From positions 57,803,602 through 57,867,601 of the forward strand of contig OZ026528.1 of NCBI GenBank assembly GCA_964019695.1: a stretch of DNA of 64,000 nt, written 5' to 3'. Positions 32,228-42,272 of this stretch are shown piece after piece. Made by a program: the position numbers and the translations under genes. Under the pieces are notes generated by a model. The model saw only the letters and a program-made list of their open reading frames with translations, did not search any database and had not been told where the DNA came from. Within the stretch, counting starts at the first letter, position 1. Every line of letters begins with the position of its first letter. This stretch comes from Loripinus fragilis (lineage: Eukaryota; Mollusca; Bivalvia; Lucinida; Lucinidae).

Positions 32228-32600
32228 ATGTATGTACTGATTATATATGCGCTTATAAAGTTATTTAGGGGCACACAATTCTAAGCGACCCTTTGAGTTT
32301 GAACCTTGAAAGTGGCCTTCTCACCTTTGTTTCTATAAAGAACTTGAAGTGTTGCGATTCATTTCTGAAAAAACATTGGTATTAGGCATTGATAGAAGCA
32401 GAGTGCCGTTTTCAAACGATTCTACCTGTTAAAGAATACTAAAAATGTTTTAAGTGCATAAATAATGAGTTTCATTTTTTTTGCGTTTTAAAGTCCTTCA
32501 GTTTATTGTTTTAAATCTGCTTTCTTTCACCTTTTCAAGTAGTCTTTGTTGTCTCACCGCTCCTCTTATTGTGTAGAGTAGTATAGGCCCCGATAAGGGT
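32228..32600. other. No gene seen
   Basis: AT-rich sequence without a convincing reading frame, repeat or RNA gene. Confidence 0.4.
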
Positions 32601-32603
32601 CAA

Positions 32604-32720
32604 TGACGTCACGATGTCAGATCCAAGATGGCAGCCCCACGACTTTCTATCCAAGATGGCGGCCCCCACTACGTAAGATCAAAGATAGCAGCCCCACAAA
32701 GTCAGATACAAGATGGCGGT
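32604..32720. promoter_or_regulatory. CRE palindrome plus four YY1-like motifs
   Basis: TGACGTCA, a perfect cAMP-response-element palindrome, is at 32604-32611. It is followed by four diverged ~30-bp repeats, each centred on a YY1-like core: ccaagatggcagcc (32622), ccaagatggcggcc (32651), caaagatagcagcc (32680) and acaagatggcggt (32708). The second and fourth contain the canonical AAGATGGCGG. Clustering suggests a promoter or enhancer of a mobile or viral-like element, but no adjacent intact gene is visible. Confidence 0.45.
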
Positions 32721-32935
32721 CCCTGTGACGCGTTCTGTTACACCTCGGAGGGTGAGTCAACGCCCTAGACCACGGGAAGGTAGCGTCACGTCCTAGAGCG
32801 CGGTGTCGTTCTGCTTCTCTATGTACAAGGGGTATCTACAGGTTAGGGGCCTCTCATTTATGGAACGAACATGGATCTGGAGGAGTCTATATTGAGGATT
32901 TCTGGGAAGGTAGCATGTTTTTTTTTTTACGAAGT

Positions 32936-33136
32936 TCAGAAGGAGATCCAGTCTTTAATAGTGTAGGGCATCGCAGCACTTTGTTTATCCCGTTCCTTGG
33001 GTGGACCCTTTCTTTTCAGCAAGGTCCTTTCACGTCTTTTGGGCGGGTTTGTCGTTTTCTTCTCAGAAGATTCCATTGTTTTGCCATCCAATAGCCTCTG
33101 GTACTTCTCGTAAGGGACTAGGACTAGCTTTTCCAT
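32936..33136 (-). CDS. Small basic protein MEKLVLVPYEKYQRLL..., possibly from a virus-like/Polinton-type element
   Basis: This is a 66-residue minus-strand frame. The N-terminus LVLVPYEKYQRLLDG resembles a short protein I associate, from memory only, with Polinton/adintovirus-like elements of invertebrates. The rest is highly basic (PPKRRERTLLKRKGPPKER), as expected for a nucleic-acid-associated protein. If the family is right it is truncated, since such proteins are usually longer. It lies downstream, on the same strand, of the frame at 33456-33256, which fits remnants of one element. It may equally be a chance fragment. Confidence 0.35.
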   Translation of the reverse strand: MEKLVLVPYEKYQRLLDGKTMESSEKKTTNPPKRRERTLLKRKGPPKERDKQSAAMPYTIKDWISF

Positions 33137-33255
33137 TATTCTAGCTCCGATTTCAAATGGGCCAACGTTATATTTAGAAGCGTATGAATAAACTTTTGTT
33201 TACCGCCAAGGGCCTCCACCTTTCTTTGGTAACCCAGCGTACTATCACCCAAGAT

Positions 33256-33456
33256 CTACAGTTGGCGTCTGGTGCGTCTCAGGAGTACTTTTTCGGAAGG
33301 CGTCAATGCGATCGTAAATTTGATAATATTGTGTGCGATTTCGCTCAAGGCTTTGATCTGACCTGACGTAATCGTTCTTAACAGGGCTTTTCTCCGGGCA
33401 GAGTCGGTCTGTCTGAATAAATTTAGAAAATGTCTGTGTTCTTTGAGGAGTCTCAT
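33256..33456 (-). CDS. Small Arg/Leu-rich protein fragment, same element as the previous frame
   Basis: This 66-residue frame starts MRLLKEHRHFLNLFRQTDSA, followed by RRKALLRTITSGQIKALSEI and a basic end. A short helical protein with the pattern 'RKALL-x-ALSEI' is, as far as I remember, common in invertebrate virus-like elements next to the LVPYEKY type protein. Here the C-terminus ends early at RRTRRQL. The order and strand of the two frames support a shared origin. Function not assigned; family membership is inference. Confidence 0.35.
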   Translation of the reverse strand: MRLLKEHRHFLNLFRQTDSARRKALLRTITSGQIKALSEIAHNIIKFTIALTPSEKVLLRRTRRQL

Positions 33457-33552
33457 TATGGTAATTCTTACGCGTTCTGGTCTCCTTCTGACGTCAGTCG
33501 ATACACCAAGGGATCTTGCCTGAGAAACACTCTACTCCTCAAACGGTATTGG

Positions 33553-33834
33553 TCATCCTCGTGAGGACTTGTATCCACTATCAAATAACCCTGTTTGGAA
33601 CTGACAGCGTCTTCGTAAGCTTTTATGAACCCTTTTGCTCGGCCCGGGTATAGCTGTCAACCAAGTATACCTACTTGGGAAACGTCTCTCAAATTCTTCT
33701 GCCAAGGTGCCCCACACTAAATTTAAAGTGCTTAACATTGACGTATTTACGGTCTTTTTCCATGCAGGCTAAATTGGGGAGGTTAGTGCCATATTAGTAC
33801 AATGTGACATAACATTTTCGCAATGAAATTTTGA
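33553..33834 (-). pseudogene. Diverged copy of the tandem-array coding module
   Basis: 33700-33834 aligns by eye with the conserved part of each array unit (caaggtgccccacactaaatttaaag is shared apart from small changes). On the minus strand it encodes KYVNVKHFKFSVGHLG before diverging, against KYVHIKHFKFSVGHLG in the array. An overlapping frame (33738-33553) continues EEFERRFPSRYTWLTAIPG and on for ~40 residues, perhaps the true downstream part of the protein that the array lacks. Frameshifts prevent one continuous reading frame. It suggests that the array arose from a gene of the element lying here. Confidence 0.45.
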
Positions 33835-34471
33835 CATGGTGTCACCCCTGCCAAACAATTGCCTCTTTCTAATGCGGTCTAGAAAAGTAATACCCATCTT
33901 TTGCTTCTAAGCATGAAATCCCTGGAGAGTCCCTACCACCTTGCGGCGGTCTCTGGGGCACACTTCACACAGGGGACGATATTGATTGTAATACTTGTCT
34001 CCTCTGGGAGTGCTAAGAATAGGACCCACCAGTTTGCCATGGGTGGCTTTCTCGTAACTCAAAGAGGATGGCCTAGAAGACTGAGAGCATGCAGAATATG
34101 GACGTTTATAAATTCTGTATGACTCAACACGTCTCTTTGACGGGGTAGACTGAGGTGGAAACACGGCCCGGTGTTTCTAATCAGCTTTGTCATGCTGAGC
34201 CCCAGGATTCTGAAAAATGTAAAAAAAATTCTTCGTTCTATAGTATCGTTCTGATGCCAACCATGTGTCCATTATCTTATACTTTCTTTCTTTATAAAAT
34301 AATCCTGGAAGGCAGTGGCTTAATGGTCAATTGTGCAGATCCTATTCGTGCAAGTATACCTTCTATGTAACTCTAGCACTGGAGGTCGGAAATACACTCC
34401 ATTAAAGTGCTCCCTTGTTGGGCTCCACGGTGGGTGGGGAGCATGGAGGATGAATTAAACAACTAAACTAC

Positions 34472-35822
34472 ATGACTAAACAAAAAGCAAAAAAAACGTC
34501 ACATAGCAATAATTATTTCAGATACTGACTCTGAAAACTCGTACCCAGCTTCTCAACCAACTAATTCAAGTTCGTCTACCTCAACCAAAAAACCTTATGT
34601 ACCCAGATTTTTAATAATCCATTCAGAAAAAGAAGATGAAAGTATTTCTTCTCTTTCTCCATTCCTTGTACATAAAACTATAATGAGTTTGACAGGTGAA
34701 CCCAAAAGCATAAAAAATCTACGGTCTGCTGACCTTCTGATACAGTGTGCAAAGAAAAAACATTAGACAACTCTTCTTAATTTGAAGAACTTCTGCGGAC
34801 TAGAATGCAAAGTGACCCCACATTCTTCCTTGCACATATCCAAGGGTATTGTTCGCTGTCCTGCCTTGAACAGGCAGACCTGCGAGCATATTCTGGAGTT
34901 CATGGGAGAACAGGGTGTCACAGATGTTCGTAGAATCAGTGTCTTCCGTGATGGAGTAAAGAAACCAACAAACACATTTGTATTCACTTTCAATACACCA
35001 GTTTTACCATCAGTGGTCAAAATAGGTTTTATGCAAGTCAAAGTTGACGTATATATACCAAATCCACTTCGTTGTTATCAATGTCAAGTGTTTGGCCATC
35101 ACGAAAACAAGTGTGGCAGACAGGCTATATGCGTCAACTGCAGTATGCCTGAGCATTGCCCAGTTGGCCAGTGTCAAAGACCTGCCAAGTGTGTAAACTG
35201 CTCAGGAGAACACACTGCCAATTCTAAACAGTGCCCCGCTTGGAAGAAAGAGAAGAAAATACTAAAGATAAAATGTGAACAGAACATCTCGTTCCCAGAA
35301 GCTCGAAAACAATAAGAGCAATTTTATGATACTAGATCATATGCAAGTGCTGTAAAACCAGGCACTTGCAACAAATCTACACAAACAGACAACAAAAGCA
35401 CACAGATAGACGACAGCTTTACCAAATACTTAAAACAAGAACAATCATCATCAGAAAAAACACCCAAAGAAACACCTAAGGGAAAACAAGACAAAAATAC
35501 TTCATCTCCACGTCCAGGGCCAGCACTTGAGCCAGCAACCCTGGAAATGATTAAGAAGGAGGAGAGGAAGAAAAAAGAAGAGAAAGACAGAATTAAGCAA
35601 AAGCAGAAAGAAGAAAGACGACAGCAATATCATGAAGATAAACAGGAAAGAGAATTGAAAGAAAAAGAACAAGCAGAAAAAGCTAGTCAAAATCCTTATT
35701 CTGTGTTGCATAAAGATGATGAGGAGGTGTGTATGGAAGAGGAGTCTGTGGTATTCACTAACTCTTCTCCCAGTGACCATCTCCCTAAAGGCACACTGCC
35801 AAGATTACCAATAACTGAATAA
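34472..35822 (+). pseudogene. ORF1 of copy G, broken
   Basis: The ATG at 34472 starts MTKQKAK. An extra A in the following run and a ~9-bp insertion near 34507 disturb the frame. A TAG stands near 34764, and a TAA replaces the Tyr codon of RKQYEQ at 35312-35314. Open stretches still show the domain from FCGLECKVTPHSSL, the knuckles CYQCQVFGHHENKC, CVNCSMPEHC...C and CVNCSGEHTANSKQC, and a type 2 coiled-coil end (EERRQQYHEDKQERELKEKE). The stop again overlaps the ORF2 ATG as TAATG (35820-35824). Confidence 0.82.
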
Positions 35823-37789
35823 TGGAGGGTTTCAATCTAATCATTATTTTAGTACCTCTTTTAATATTATTTTCAAGTATGGATTTTAAATATAAAATTA
35901 TTCAATGGAGTTGTCGAGGTTTGAAACCTAATTATAATGAAGTATCTCTATAGATTTCCGAATATAATCCATCCGTATTTTGTTTTCAAGAGACAATTCT
36001 TAAACCAGATGATAACACCTCATTAAAAGGTTTTAATGTATATAACTATGTTCATACTGATTGTCTGAGGCCCTCTTCTGGTGCCTCAATATTTGTAAAA
36101 TCATCTTTCCCACAAAGAAAGATTAATTTACAAACAGAACTACAAGCAACTGCTGTTTCTGTCACTCTAGACAGAAAAAACCATATGTTCTATATATATT
36201 CCTCCATCCTTTTCTCTTAACTCCAAACACTTGGACAATTTACTGCAACAACTTCCTTCTCCGTATATCTTATTAGGTGACTTCAATGGTCACAATATCC
36301 TCTGGGGTGGTCAAAATAATGATTCTAGAGGCGAACTTATCGAAAATATCATTTCAAAGAATGACATATGTATTATGAATGATAAGTCTTACACTTATCA
36401 TTCTCCAAGTACAAAGTCGTTTACATCTATTGATCTTTCCTTCTGTCATCCATCACTGTTTCTTGATTATAATTGGTCTGTATGTGAAGACCAACACAAT
36501 AGTGATCACTTTCCTATCATCATTGAACAGAACACTTTTTCCACAGAGGACCACAATACAAAGTGGAAATTAAAAAGAGCCAACTGGGATCTATTTAATA
36601 CTCTGTGCACTGGTAAATTGATACTAGAAAACTTCAAAGAATCTTCTGATCCTATAGCTGATTTTACCTCTTCGCTTATTGAAATATCTAAAGAATGTAT
36701 TCAACAAACTTCGACAAATCCAACTAAAAGTAATCCATGGTACAATGACGACTAGAAAGAAGCAATTAAACAACGCAAACAAGCTTTATCTAAATTCAAA
36801 AGATCTCCAAATACCAACAATTTCAATGACATCAAAGTATTTATAGCTAAAGCCCGTAGAACAATTAAACTTACGAAGCGTAAGTCATGGAGATTTTATG
36901 TTTCGAAAAGCAATCATAAAACACCTATTAAAAAGGTTAAGGATATGATAAGAAAAATCTCTGGAAAAAACAAATCCTCAAGTTACACACATTTAAACAT
37001 GGTGGGTACTGACAGCAAAGCAACTTCAAAAACAGACATTGCTGACACTTTAGGCGAAACTTTTTGTCACAATTTATCATCATTCAATTACTCTGAATCC
37101 TTCAGAAAGATTAAAACCGAACAAGAGAAAGTTAAACTGAATTTTAAATCACAAAATAATGAAATTTATAACGTTTTCTATCCTGATTTTATATGGTAAC
37201 GTAATTTACAGGCCTATCATTTATAACGAAGATTTTAATTTAGATGAATTAGATTGAGCTATTCAACTATCACATGACACATGTTCTCTGTTGGATTCCT
37301 AGTCATATAGGTATCCAAGGGAATGAGATGGTAGATAAGCAAGCAAAAACATCGCTTTCATTAGAAACAAATTCTTTTAAGATTTCATTTTCTAATTTTA
37401 AGCCAATTATCAATAAATATATCTTGGAAGAATGACAAACTTCATGGAATAACAGCATTGGAAATAAACTTCTTGACATCAAATTAACTATTGGTGAATA
37501 TCAATCAGTTGTTCAAAACATTAGAAAAGAAGAAGTAGTTTTAGCTTGACTCCGCTTAGGTCATACAAGAGTCAATCATTCATACTTACTACAAGGGGAA
37601 GAGCAGCCACAATGTGTTGGTTGCGACGCACCATTCACTGTACGTCACTTCCTTTTGGAATGCAGCGACTTTGTACAAGTAAGAAATAATTGCTTCCATG
37701 TTGATAACATGAAAGAATTATTTCAAGATAAACATATTGATAGTATTATGACATTTTTGAGACAAATAAATCTTTTTAACAAAATCTAA
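35822..37789 (+). pseudogene. ORF2 of copy G, broken and internally deleted
   Basis: The endonuclease region is recognisable (GDFNGHNILWGG near 36278, NSDHFPI near 36500), but there are stops at about 35951, 36754 and 36937 and a 4-bp loss near 36177. A 45-bp foreign insertion lies at 37174-37218. The RT, including YVDDF, and most of RNase H are deleted at about 37280. The C-terminal CVGCDAPFTVRHFLLEC motif remains. It cannot make an active enzyme. Confidence 0.85.
37174..37218. other. 45-bp insertion copied from, or shared with, 39018-39062, flanked by 10-bp repeats
   Basis: Inside copy G's ORF2, a 45-bp segment starting ttttctatcctgatttt is flanked by atttataacg on both sides (37164-37173 and 37219-37228). 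The same segment, extended by 2 bp, occurs at 39018-39064 in non-LINE DNA 1.8 kb away. It is either a templated filler from break repair or a very short copy of a dispersed repeat. Confidence 0.75.
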
Positions 37790-38106
37790 TCGCTATTTTT
37801 AAAATCATGTTTTTTTTTTACATTTGTATCAGACCATAATACAGATTATATTATGTTGTATTCTGTTCAGTTAAAGAACATGCACAGTTATCTGAATAGC
37901 TCTTTGAAACTGTTAGATATTGTACGTGGTCTCTCCTGTAAACAATGGTATTGCAACTAATTATCATTATACAAACTCATCATCATCTTTCCTTTTATTT
38001 TATCTTATAAATTTTACTTTTTCCATCTTCATCATGTTTAGTTTAATACCGTCTGACGCTTATGACCCACAAGGGTTGATGCGTCGTTAAGAACCAAACA
38101 AACAAA

Positions 38107-38487
38107 TATACATATTGATAGTATTATGACATTTTTAAGACAAATAAATCTTTTAAACAAAATCTAATTGCTATTTTTAGAATCATGTTTTGTTTTACAT
38201 TTGTATCAGACCATAATACAGATTATGTTATGTTGTATTCTGTTCAGTTAAAGAACATGTATAGTTATCTGAACAGCTCTTTGAAACTGTCAGATATTGT
38301 ATGTGGTCTCTCCTGCCAACAATCGTATTGCAACTTATTATCATTATACAAACTCATCATCATCATTCCTTTTATTTTATCTTACAAATTTTTACTCTTT
38401 CCATCCACATCATGTTAAGTTTAATACCGTCTGACGCTAATGATCCACAAGGGTTGATGCGTCGTTAAGCACCAAACAAGCAAACAA
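38107..38487 (+). mobile_element. LINE 3' stub H
   Basis: The last ~60 bp of ORF2 (from tatacatattgatag), a 3'UTR with stem-loop and a tail (accaaacaagcaaacaa) directly follow the tail of G. It is either a strongly 5'-truncated insertion, the right end of a host copy interrupted by G, or the first-copied part of a concatemer with G. No target duplication was recognised around the pair. Confidence 0.85.
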
Positions 38488-38739
38488 GGGATACGTATAT
38501 TACGTTTTATGCAAAATTGCGGATAATGACTTTTGAATTGCATAACTTTATAATGTAGATCTCTATTCTAATGGTAAATTTACATTTTTTGAAGCTGTTT
38601 ATAAGTTGTAAATGTAGTGAAATAAATATTTAAATACGCTTATTAGCATGTAACTTTGCAGATAAGCTAGGGGACTTTCATGCAGACCAAATATATATGT
38701 GTCTTGATCCACATCTGAATTAAGGGTGAGGTGGCGCCG

Positions 38740-39000
38740 TTAAACCAGTTTAAGCCCTCCAGTAAAATATTTTACTGACCGTTCCAAGGCGGTACTTCTT
38801 TTGTGGATCTTTTATTTTTTTCTGTCTTGTGTTAGCTGTGTCTTTGAGCGCGTATGTTTATATGTGCTTTAAGGTCCAGCTGGGAAAGGGCTGACCTCTT
38901 GGCTCTCGTTTGTGGTGTCTTGCTGTGGGTTTGTCACTTTCCCATTGGTAGCCTAGGTCAGGTGTGGTACTTGATTTAATCGATTCCTGATCTTTGCACC
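38740..39000 (+). repeat. Dispersed repeat, also inverted at 54795-55030
   Basis: Several blocks match the reverse complement of 54795-55030: gtacttcttttgtggatc, gggaaagggctgacctcttg, caggtgtggtacttgat and cgattcctgatc. The order is kept and short indels lie between the blocks. No coding potential was recognised; probably a non-autonomous element. Confidence 0.7.
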
Positions 39001-39674
39001 CTTTCTTACTTTACACATTTTCTATCCTGATTTTATATGGTAACGTAATTTACAGGCCTATCATGAGTTTGACAACAGGAAACGTAATTAAACATTCAGT
39101 CCGATATTTAAATCATAATTTAGATATTATGTTTATTGTTAAGAAAAAAAATCTGCAAACTGTCGTATCAAAGTAACAGTATGAATCAAAATTACAAAAC
39201 TCTCTTATTTTAGTGCGTATTTAGAATAATTTGTTTGAAGTTATTTAAAAATAGTAGAGAGTAGACTCAAATATAAGCTTGTCGTCAGGCTATGTCGCCA
39301 AGCTAAGAGAAAATTTGAATCTACTTTCCACACTTTAGTATTTTATCAGTTAATGCAAGGGACAATGTTGTTACCTACGTTACCTAATTTATATATTAAC
39401 AACAGCAAAATATCAAAATATACATCATCTTTGACTCTGTGTATATAGTTATTACTTGATTTCACTGTGACAGAAGACCTTGTAAATTCCAATGAAATGT
39501 AAATCAGGTCTGATAAAAAATATGTACGCCAGTAGAAGTAACGTGCTAATAAGCATATTTAAACATTTATTTTACTACCTCTTTCGCCAGTAACAAGTTA
39601 TAAATAGCTTCAATATGTGTTAATGGAAATACATCATTTGCATAGAGATCTTTATTACATATTTAAGGTTGGGA
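39001..39674. other. No gene seen
   Basis: AT-rich sequence. It contains the 39018-39064 source or sister copy of the small insertion in G. No convincing reading frame, RNA gene or further repeat. Confidence 0.4.
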
Positions 39675-40352
39675 ACATGGTTTATTATCCCCTGACGAAG
39701 TCGGAGGGATATAGTTTTGGCGTCGTCCGTCCATTCTCTCCGTCCGTCTACACTTTTTGCCCGTCTGGAACCATATCTCAATACCTATTGGTCAGATTTG
39801 ATTAATTTATGGTACAAATGATTAGTACCATTGACTCTCGATGTCCTAGAAGTTCAGTTAAAATCGACCCCTTAACACTTGAGTTATTGCCCTTGTTTTG
39901 GAATAGGCAATTATAAGGCAAAACCTATTTTAGCTTTTTTGTGTGAATGATCTTCACATTTAATCAAATCTATTATATTTAACAACTTCTCACTATAGAC
40001 CGTGATTGCCAAGTGCCTGTAGATAAGCATGGCAGTGTCAAAGTTTTACCCCACCCCCTTTGACCCCACCTAAGGGGTCAAAGGTCAAATATTTTTATTT
40101 CGCAATAACTAAGGTTGTTGATATTTTTGCTGAAATTTTGCATGCAAGCAGAGCAGCAATAGATATGAAACATATCAAACGGGATTTCAGTTTGAAGGCC
40201 GTGGTCGGAGTCCGTTGGGTGGACTTAGGGGGTGAGGCCGAGGCGAAAATTAAACTTTCTAGAATATGGTCATGTTGCATATCAAATTAAAGCTGACGAC
40301 ACTGGCAGCAACATCGTAGCAAATATTTTGCTCACAGACACAACCTTGACCC
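39675..40352 (+). repeat. Host repeat with ~130-bp tandem units, left part
   Basis: It begins with a cctgacgaagtcggagggat / gtccgtccattctctccgtc segment of a kind frequent in mollusc DNA. It then has units containing ggggtcaaaggtcaaa and catgttgcatatcaaatta. The array is interrupted at 40352 by the I-J-K LINE block and continues at 49183. Its last 13 bases, acaaccttgaccc (40340-40352), are duplicated at 49170-49182. Confidence 0.65.
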
Positions 40353-40925
40353 CCCTGGAGAGTCCCTACCACCTTGCCGCGGTCTCTGGGGCACACTTCA
40401 CACAGGGGACGATATTGATTGTAGTACTTGTCTCCTCTGGGAGTGCTAAGAGTAGGACCCACCAGTCTGCCGTGGGTGGCTTTCTCGTAACTCGAAGGGG
40501 ATGGCCTGGAAGACTGAGAGCATGCAGAATATGGACGTTTATAAATTCTGTATGACTCAACACGTCTCTTTGGCCTCTTTGACGGGGTAGACTGAGGTGG
40601 AAACACGGCCCGGTGTTTCTAATCGGCTTTGTCATGCTGAGCCCCAGGATTCTGAAAATGTAAAAAAAAATATTTCTTATATCTTCGTTCTATAGTATCG
40701 TTCTGATGCCAACCATGTGTCCATTATCTTATACTTTCTTTCTTTTATAAAATAATCCTGGAAGGCAGTGGCTTAACGGGTCAATTGTGCAGATTTTATT
40801 TGTGCAAGTATACCTTCTATGTATCTCTAGCACTGGAGATCGGAAATCCACTCCATTAAAGTGCTCCCTTGTTGGGCTCCACGGTGGGTGGGGAGCATGG
40901 AGGATGAATCAAACAACTAAACTAC

Positions 40926-42272
40926 ATGGCTTAACAAAAAGCAAAAAAACGTCACATAGCAAATTCAGATACTGACTCTGAAAACTCGTACCCAGTTTCT
41001 CAACCAACTAATTCAAGTTCGTCAAGTCCGTCTAGCTCAACCAAATAACCTTATGTACCCAGATTTTTAATAATCCATTCAGAAAAAGGAGAGACTATTT
41101 CTTCTCTTTCTCCGTTTGTAGTACATAAAACTATTATGAGTATTGCAGGAGAACCAAAGAGCATAAAGAACCTTAGGTCCGGTGATCTTTTGATACAATG
41201 CAAAGAGTCACATGAAAAAAGTCTACTACAGATGAAGACATTTTGTGGTCTAAAATGCTCCGTAACACCCCATTCATCCTTGAACACATCCAAAGGTATC
41301 ATTCGCTGTCCAGCATTGAACAGAGTGACAAGCGATGATATCAAGGAAGGCATGGTTGAACAGGGAGTTACGGATGTACGTAGAATCACTGTACGTCGTG
41401 ATGGTGTCACAAAATTAACCAACACATATGTTCTTACATTCAACTCGCCAAACTTACCTACAGTTGTTTAAATAGGCTTCATGCAAGTGAAAGTAGATGT
41501 CTATATACCAAACCCTCTTCGATGTTACCATTGTCAAGTGTTTGGTCACCACGAAAATAAATGTGGTAGACACGCTGTATGCTGTAACTGCGGTGAGCCC
41601 AAACATTGTGCACCATCTGGCGTGTGTGACAGACCAGCCAAATGTGTCAACTGCTCTGGTAATCACCCTGCAAACTCAAAACAATGCCCACAATGGGAGA
41701 AAGAGAAGAAAATATTGAAAATAAAATGTGAAAACAACCTATCATTTCCTGATGCTCGTAAACAATACGAGCAATTTTACACAGGTCAAACCTATGCAAG
41801 TGCTGTAAAACCAGGCACTTGCAACAAATCTACACAAACGGACAACAAGAGCACACAGACGGACGACAGCTTTACCGAATACTTAAAACAGACAACAGAG
41901 AAAACAAAAGGTACACAAGAAAAACGTAACTTATCTCCTAAACCAGGAAAAAGTAACTCCTCTCATTCTGGGCCAGCCCTTAAGGGGGCGACCTTAGAAA
42001 TGATAAAGAAGGATGAGGAGAAGAAGAAAAAAGAAGAGAAAGACAAACTTAAAAAACAACAAAAAGAAGAAAGAAAACAGCAATGGCAAAAAGAACAAGC
42101 ACAGAAAGAAAAAGAACAAACAGAAAAAGCAAAACAAGCTGAAAAGAATCCATATTCTGTGTTTGCTGAAAAAGATGATGAGGAGGTGTGTATGGAAGAG
42201 GAGTCTGTAGACTCTTCTTCCAGTGATCATCTCCCTAAAGGCACACTGTCAAGATTACCAGTAACGAAATAA
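40926..42272 (+). pseudogene. ORF1 of copy I, three in-frame stops
   Basis: Type 1 ORF1. Stops are at 40932-40934 (third codon), 41046-41048 and 41468-41470; two small in-frame losses are also present. From 41481 the frame is open to 42272 (263 codons), covering the zinc knuckles (CYHCQVFGHHENKC, CVNCSGNHPANSKQC) and the coiled-coil tail. The TAATG stop-start overlap with ORF2 is retained at 42270-42274. Confidence 0.85.

Larger units (their letters stand above)
33920..38106 (+). mobile_element. LINE copy G, old, internally deleted, chimeric
   Basis: This has a complete 5' end (type 1), a decayed ORF1, the ORF2 start, then a ~1.9-kb internal deletion joining the RT region to RNase H at about 37280 (catgacac|atgttctctg), then the C-terminus, 3'UTR, stem-loop and tail. 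It carries many stops and small indels, so it is among the oldest copies here. Its ORF1 body is of type 2 although the leader and N-terminus are type 1. Confidence 0.88.
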
